Source: a bacterium
Lineage (GTDB): Bacteria; Planctomycetota; JADGBV01
DNA length: 44,174 bases
Direction: 5' to 3'
NCBI GenBank assembly: GCA_023261545.1
Contig: JAHFOS010000015.1
Span: forward strand, 1 to 44,174
Shown here: piece after piece, positions 41,293 to 44,174 of the stretch
Layout: each line of letters starts with the position of its first letter
Numbering within the stretch: position 1 is the first letter of the stretch
The notes under the pieces: generated by a model
Databases searched by the model: none
The model's input: the letters and a program-made list of their open reading frames with translations, nothing else
What the model was told of the DNA's origin: nothing
Position numbers and translations under genes: made by a program

Positions 41293-41955
41293 TTACTCCG
41301 CCTCGACGGGTTCGGTGACCTCGGCGGTTTCGGCCGCTTCGGAAGCAGGGAGTTTGCGCGGAATAACGCGCGCGATTTTGCTGGTGCGTATCGTGGGTTG
41401 CGGGCTGTAGGGGTCTTCATCCCCGAAAAGTTGCCAGAAACGCTGTTTGGCAAGTTCGTTGCAGTTGGGACAGAGCCGTTCTTTCTCCAGGGGCTCGAAA
41501 GGTTGAAAACAACGCAGACAAAGGATGAGGGACGGATTGCGGTCTGGCGCCTCGCCGCCTTTCTTCCCATGGGACGCCCCTGATTTCGTGCCGACAATTT
41601 GCCCGTTTTGACCACCGCCCAGCACCTTCTTTTTGTCCGCGCCCAAGGTGGCAGCCGGCTTGGCGCCTTGTTTTCCAGCCTTTAGAGGAGTTTTCTTGGT
41701 CTTGTGGGTGGACTTTGCCGCGACCGGAGAAGTCTTCGCCGCCACCGATTTAACGGGTTGAGATTTCTTCTTCTTTTCCTGGATAGTTTTGGCCGCCTTG
41801 GCAGGGGAGCCCGCCTTCTTCTTTGAGGCCGGCTTGGGCTTTCCCACAACGGCCTTGGAACCCTTCACGCCATGTGCCTTGCCAGCACTGGTTTTTGCCA
41901 AAGGTTTTCCGGCCAGCTTTTTTTTGATGTTCTTCTTATCACCCGCCATTTTCAT
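41293..41955 (-). CDS. Histone-H1-like Lys/Ala-rich protein with C-terminal zinc ribbon
   Basis: ATG 41955 (or 41949), after an AGGGA, gives 220 residues; the open frame further upstream is AT-rich and not protein-like. Residues 1-135 are very rich in Lys, Ala and Pro, with 'KPxxKKKAG', 'SPAKAAK' and 'KTKKTPLKAGKQ' repeats as in histone H1 tails and bacterial H1-like proteins. Residues 145-175 form a compact zinc ribbon (C146/C149 and C162/C165, CX2C-X12-CX2C: 'LCLRCFQPF', 'LCPNCNELAK'). The tail is acidic. It probably binds DNA or RNA, perhaps the nucleoid; the zinc ribbon combination is unusual. It is divergent from the sigma-54-driven small gene. Confidence 0.7.
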   Translation of the reverse strand: MKMAGDKKNIKKKLAGKPLAKTSAGKAHGVKGSKAVVGKPKPASKKKAGSPAKAAKTIQEKKKKSQPVKSVAAKTSPVAAKSTHKTKKTPLKAGKQGAKPAATLGADKKKVLGGGQNGQIVGTKSGASHGKKGGEAPDRNPSLILCLRCFQPFEPLEKERLCPNCNELAKQRFWQLFGDEDPYSPQPTIRTSKIARVIPRKLPASEAAETAEVTEPVEAE

Positions 41956-42023
41956 CTGATCCCTGAAAGCCGCGGAAGGCGTTCCCACCGAAGGGAAGGG
42001 TGCGATTATGGATTCAGACCCGA

Positions 42024-42091
42024 GCTGTAAATAGCACCCCCGAAAAGTCACTAAGATATTTTTTTTCAATAGCATAGTTGTGATTTACAGC
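42024..42091. promoter_or_regulatory. Inverted repeat in the AT-rich spacer
   Basis: GCTGTAAAT (42024-42032) recurs inverted as ATTTACAGC (42083-42091), 50 bases apart, in the AT-rich spacer between the H1-like gene and the sigma-54 promoter. The pair is 150-220 bases upstream of the -24 box, where enhancer-binding proteins commonly bind, but it could equally regulate the divergent H1-like gene. No tRNA, ORF or other feature is seen in 41956-42240. Confidence 0.35.
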
Positions 42092-42243
42092 ATTTTCACG
42101 AAGATGATGTTTTTCGCCCGTTGGATTCGCAAAAAAACGTCTTTAAAAATGGGAGTCCAAAGGGTTGTCTAGCCAAGTGAAAAAAATTACACCGGCCATA
42201 GCATATTTTTACGTATCCTATTGATTTTAAACATATTTTATCT

Positions 42244-42259
42244 TGGCACCGAAGTTGCT
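42244..42259 (+). promoter_or_regulatory. Sigma-54 (-24/-12) promoter
   Basis: TGGCAC-CGAAG-TTGCT matches the RpoN consensus TGGCAC-N5-TTGC[AT] at every defined base, with the required GG-N10-GC spacing. Transcription would start about 42269-42271, leaving about 20 bases before the ATG at 42291 with the AAGGGG ribosome site. A sigma-54 promoter needs an AAA+ activator, so the gene should be switched on by a specific signal (nitrogen, NO, stress or similar). Confidence 0.85.
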
Positions 42260-42290
42260 TTGTAATTCATCAAAGAAAAAAAGGGGAATT

Positions 42291-42473
42291 ATGAACGCCA
42301 ACGCCCTTCTCGACAGCCGCCCTTCGATGTTGCTCTGGAACAGCGAGACGCCGAGGGACGAGAACCACCCTCTTGAAGATCTCGGCTTCGAAATGGTGCT
42401 ACGGTCCCGCCACGAAGCAGTCATATTCGCGGAAGACATCCCAACGCCGTATCCTGAATATTGGATCGGCTGA
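42291..42473 (+). CDS. 60-residue orphan peptide under a sigma-54 promoter
   Basis: ATG 42291 follows an AAGGGG site at 42280-42285 or so, and the 60-codon frame ends in TGA at 42471-42473. The peptide has a Trp/Leu core (SMLLWNSETP), a polar centre (RDENHPLEDLGFEMVL) and an aromatic, Pro-rich end 'PTPYPEYWIG'. No signal peptide, membrane segment or Cys is present. I cannot assign a family. The unit is well built (perfect -24/-12 promoter, strong ribosome site, strong terminator), which argues for a real and probably highly expressed small gene. Possible roles: a stress or nitrogen-responsive regulator, a peptide precursor, or a subunit of a larger complex; none is shown by the sequence. Confidence 0.7.
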   Translation: MNANALLDSRPSMLLWNSETPRDENHPLEDLGFEMVLRSRHEAVIFAEDIPTPYPEYWIG

Positions 42474-42504
42474 CGACCCCTCTCAACTTCTGGTGGAACT
42501 GGTG

Positions 42505-42539
42505 GGGGCCTCTCCAAATGGGGGGGCCCCTTCTTTTTT
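42505..42539 (+). terminator. Strong intrinsic terminator of the small gene
   Basis: An 11-bp GC-rich stem (GGGGCCTCTCC at 42505-42515 with GGGGGGGCCCC at 42520-42530, two G-U pairs) closed by an AAAT tetraloop is followed directly by TTCTTTTTT. This is a model Rho-independent terminator, 31 bases after the stop codon of the 60-residue gene. Confidence 0.9.
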
Positions 42540-42725
42540 GGGGATTGAGAGTCCGAAGTAAAAAGTGCTGCCGGAGGGGGATGTCGGGCATCTAAAAAGG
42601 GAGAGCCAAGAATGGGAGTTTGGCGTTAACCGACCGTCATTTTTTTTGTCGCCCGTTGTCAATTCCTGAAGATAATATGTGGCGGATCTTGTGAAAACAA
42701 ACCATGGATTCGGTGTCGGGCACCT
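42540..42725. other. Gene-free spacer
   Basis: No credible ORF, RNA gene or named repeat is seen between the terminator and the next promoter. The word TGTCGGGCA occurs twice (about 42581 and 42714), which may be chance. Confidence 0.5.
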
Positions 42726-42741
42726 CGGCGCGGCACTTGCT
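42726..42741 (+). promoter_or_regulatory. Possible second sigma-54 promoter
   Basis: CGGCGC-GGCAC-TTGCT has the GG-N10-GC spacing and a full -12 TTGCT but a weakened -24 element (two mismatches to TGGCAC). Transcription would start about 40 bases before the ATG at 42793. It is much less certain than the promoter at 42244. Confidence 0.35.
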
Positions 42742-42792
42742 CTCAGGCTTGACGACGTGATTTTCAGATCCCAGCTTTAGAGGAGGCCTGAC

Positions 42793-43110
42793 ATGGTCAC
42801 TTCCGCGATTTCCATCCTGGTTCCCATTTTCGTCGTCCTGTGCTTCGTCGTCCTGCTGGTACTGCTGATGGTGGCGGTGCCGGACATGACGGCACGCACC
42901 TTGAGCAAGGAGACTTTCTGTCCCGTGCGCAAGAGCCTCTTGAAGGTGATCTTTTCCTTGAACCCCTTCCGCAAGGAGCCGCAGTTCGAGGACGTCAGCG
43001 CGTGTTCGGCCTTCGCGCCCGGCGAGACCCTCCGCTGTGGCAAGTCTTGCGTAAAACACGAAAACGACGCGCTGACGGATGCGTCTGAAAAGGACAAGGC
43101 CGCAGCGTAG
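42793..43110 (+). CDS. Small single-pass membrane protein with Cys motif, unknown function
   Basis: This 105-residue protein has an excellent ribosome site (AGGAGG at 42781-42786, six bases before ATG). Residues 5-28 form one membrane helix (AISILVPIFVVLCFVVLLVL). The outer or cytoplasmic part has four cysteines, C43 (in 'TFCPVRKSLL'), C71, C82 and C86 (CSAFAPGETLRCGKSC), arranged as a possible metal or Fe-S site, and an acidic tail. I know the general 'CP-V-R/K ... CSxF ... C-x(3)-C' pattern from short uncharacterised proteins, but no function. It lies 147 bases upstream of the Fe-S repair gene on the same strand, so a role in redox or NO stress is a reasonable guess. Confidence 0.7.
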   Translation: MVTSAISILVPIFVVLCFVVLLVLLMVAVPDMTARTLSKETFCPVRKSLLKVIFSLNPFRKEPQFEDVSACSAFAPGETLRCGKSCVKHENDALTDASEKDKAAA

Positions 43111-43257
43111 GGTGGCGTACGCGATCCCGATTTCCGGCCCGCGGCCGCGCGCGTCCCGACAGGCCGTAGGGATTTCCAGCGCACGGTTGACTTGTCCGAG
43201 AAACCAGAGTTCCCAAGGTTTGGTTTTTAGCGAAATATTTTTTATAAGGAACGACCC

Positions 43258-43971
43258 ATGCCTTCCTACGCGCAGCAATTCCTCAGCGATATCGTGATCG
43301 CGGACCCCCTCGCTTCGGTGGTCCTCGAACGCTACGGCCTCGACTACTGTTGCCATGGCGGACGCACCCTTGAATCGGCTTGCCGTGAAAAAGGCCTCGA
43401 CGTGGAGGATCTGCTCCGGGAGCTAGAAGGCCGCGGCCAGGCCTCACCCGCCGCCAGCGAGGCGAACTGGAGCCAAGAAACCCTCGGGGCTCTCATGGAC
43501 CATATCGTGGGCGTCCACCACGCCTTCCTCCGCGAGAATTTGCCGGTTATTTCGGCAAAGCTCGACAAGGTCTGCGCCGCCCACGGCTCCCGCCACCCCG
43601 AGCTCCATGAATTGCGCCGGGTTTATGGGACCTTTCGCTGCGGCCTCGAAGCGCACATGCAAAAAGAGGAGGCGGTGCTCTTCCCCATGATGAGGGATCT
43701 CGCCACCGGAGACCTTTCAAGCCTGCATTGCGGATCGGTCAGCAACCCCATCCGTCAGATGGAGCACGAGCACACGACGGCCGGGGCCGAACTCCTTGAA
43801 ATGCGCCGCCTGACGGAGGATTACACGCCTCCCGGCGATGCCTGCCCGACCCTGATTTCGCTTTACGCCACTCTAGACAAGCTGGAGCACGACTTGCACC
43901 TGCACGTCCATGAAGAGAACAACATCCTGTATCCCCGCTCGGTACAGTGTGAGGCGTTGCTCATGAGGTGA
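43258..43971 (+). CDS. ric: Iron-sulfur cluster repair di-iron protein (RIC/YtfE/ScdA)
   Basis: This 237-residue protein has the complete RIC plan: the ScdA N-terminal domain (MPSYAQQFLSDIVIADPLAS, with the CC pair in 'LDYCCHGG', residues 31-32) and a C-terminal hemerythrin-like four-helix bundle with the di-iron His/Glu ligands in 'DHIVGVHHAFLRE', 'LEAHMQKEEAVLFP', 'MEHEHTTAG' and 'HDLHLHVHEENNILYP'. RIC proteins repair Fe-S clusters damaged by nitric oxide or peroxide. A ribosome site (AAGGA) precedes the ATG. The usual NorR/NsrR/FNR sites are not obvious; a possible sigma-54 promoter lies upstream of the preceding small gene. The E. coli name is ytfE, the S. aureus name scdA. Confidence 0.95.
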   Translation: MPSYAQQFLSDIVIADPLASVVLERYGLDYCCHGGRTLESACREKGLDVEDLLRELEGRGQASPAASEANWSQETLGALMDHIVGVHHAFLRENLPVISAKLDKVCAAHGSRHPELHELRRVYGTFRCGLEAHMQKEEAVLFPMMRDLATGDLSSLHCGSVSNPIRQMEHEHTTAGAELLEMRRLTEDYTPPGDACPTLISLYATLDKLEHDLHLHVHEENNILYPRSVQCEALLMR

Positions 43972-44056
43972 GCGTCGGGCCAGCCGCTGGGGAATTAAGG
44001 CCGAAGGCCGTAGGAAAAACAAAATGTTCGACCTTCCTGTATTTTGTATTTCAGTA

Positions 44057-44165
44057 AGCGTTCACTCATGATACAGAATTCCCTGCCGTTCGCCCTGAGC
44101 TTGTCGAAGGGTGGACGGCAGGATGGCTCGGCCCATTCATGCTTCGACAAGCTCAGCACGAACGG
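44057..44165. repeat. Dispersed intergenic repeat, copy 2 (long palindrome)
   Basis: AAGCGTTCA (44057) is followed by a long inverted repeat: CCGTTCG-CC-CTGAGCTTGTCGAAG (44086-44109) pairs with its inverse at 44142-44165 (22 of 24 bases) across a 32-nt loop. The same words occur at 4025-4122. The hairpin, once transcribed, would be very stable; it may serve as a terminator or be a mobile REP-like element. The short spacer 43972-44056 holds only a GGCC-GAA-GGCC mini-hairpin. Confidence 0.7.
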
Positions 44166-44174
44166 GCCTGGTGG

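Noticed and set aside
42291-42473. Assignment of the 60-residue peptide as a PqqA homologue
   Set aside because: Only a five- or six-residue likeness; the conserved Glu-x3-Tyr of PqqA is missing and no pqq genes are in the window.
43191-43232. AAACCA...TGGTTTTT hairpin upstream of ric as a terminator or NO-responsive operator
   Set aside because: The stem is only six A/T-rich pairs with a 14-nt loop; no match to NsrR, NorR or FNR sites could be made.
1-44174. CRISPR array, rRNA, tRNA, prophage or integrase
   Set aside because: No regular short repeats with spacers, no rRNA-like or cloverleaf sequence, and no integrase, transposase or phage structural motif were found in the reading frames.

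Overview
The window comes from a GC-rich Gram-negative bacterium. Outer-membrane and lipoprotein-type proteins, UppP and type IV-like pseudopilin biology all point that way. The mix of a pseudopilin with a C-terminal H-X(n)-DG motif, LamG, FN3 and FG-GAP proteins, several Gfo/Idh/MocA oxidoreductases, a PhyH dioxygenase and many glycoside hydrolases is typical of the Planctomycetota-Verrucomicrobiota-Lentisphaerota group or of Hydrogenedentota/Sumerlaeota-like lineages. This assignment is inferred from gene content only; there is no rRNA or other marker to settle it.

Layout. (1) 1-4000: the tail of a thioredoxin-family gene, a Phd/PIN toxin-antitoxin pair, a membrane protein with N-terminal zinc-ribbon-like clusters, and an S41 (carboxy-terminal processing type) protease. 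(2) 4020-4440: a gene-free stretch of dispersed repeats, including a near-perfect 22-nt inverted repeat. (3) 4445-11233: housekeeping genes: UppP, a small beta-barrel-like protein, an AI-2E-family permease, a two-part PTPS/QueD-like protein and the three-gene proton-translocating transhydrogenase (pntAA-pntAB-pntB).

(4) 11290-34209: a glycan-use island. It holds a GH110 alpha-1,3-galactosidase-like beta-helix protein, a sialate O-acetylesterase-like protein, a GH38 alpha-mannosidase, a GH36-like alpha-galactosidase, an alpha/beta-hydrolase esterase and an unassigned (beta/alpha)8-type glycosidase candidate. Alongside are two AraC regulators, two Gfo/Idh/MocA oxidoreductases, a 2-hydroxyacid dehydrogenase, a PhyH dioxygenase, a hydroxypyruvate-isomerase-like protein and secreted FG-GAP/FN3/LamG/pseudopilin-type proteins. 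The enzyme set suggests terminal alpha-galactose, alpha-mannose and O-acetylated sugars as targets, with internal oxidation and isomerisation of the released sugars. No sugar transporter or SusCD pair is present. A broken piece of a second phyH gene runs in frame into the leader of the pseudopilin.

(5) 34411-41171 (minus strand): a compact envelope-polysaccharide cluster: TlpA-like thioredoxin, SGNH-like protein, MBOAT O-acyltransferase (overlapping ATGA) and two GT-C membrane glycosyltransferases. (6) 41293-44174: a histone-H1-like lysine-rich protein with a zinc ribbon; an AT-rich spacer ending in a textbook sigma-54 (-24/-12) promoter that drives a 60-residue orphan peptide followed by a strong intrinsic terminator; a small Cys-containing membrane protein; and the di-iron Fe-S repair protein RIC. 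The window ends in a long inverted copy of the dispersed repeat also seen near 4.1 kb.

The features most worth following up are the sigma-54/60-aa peptide/terminator unit and the phyH remnant fused in frame to a pseudopilin leader.
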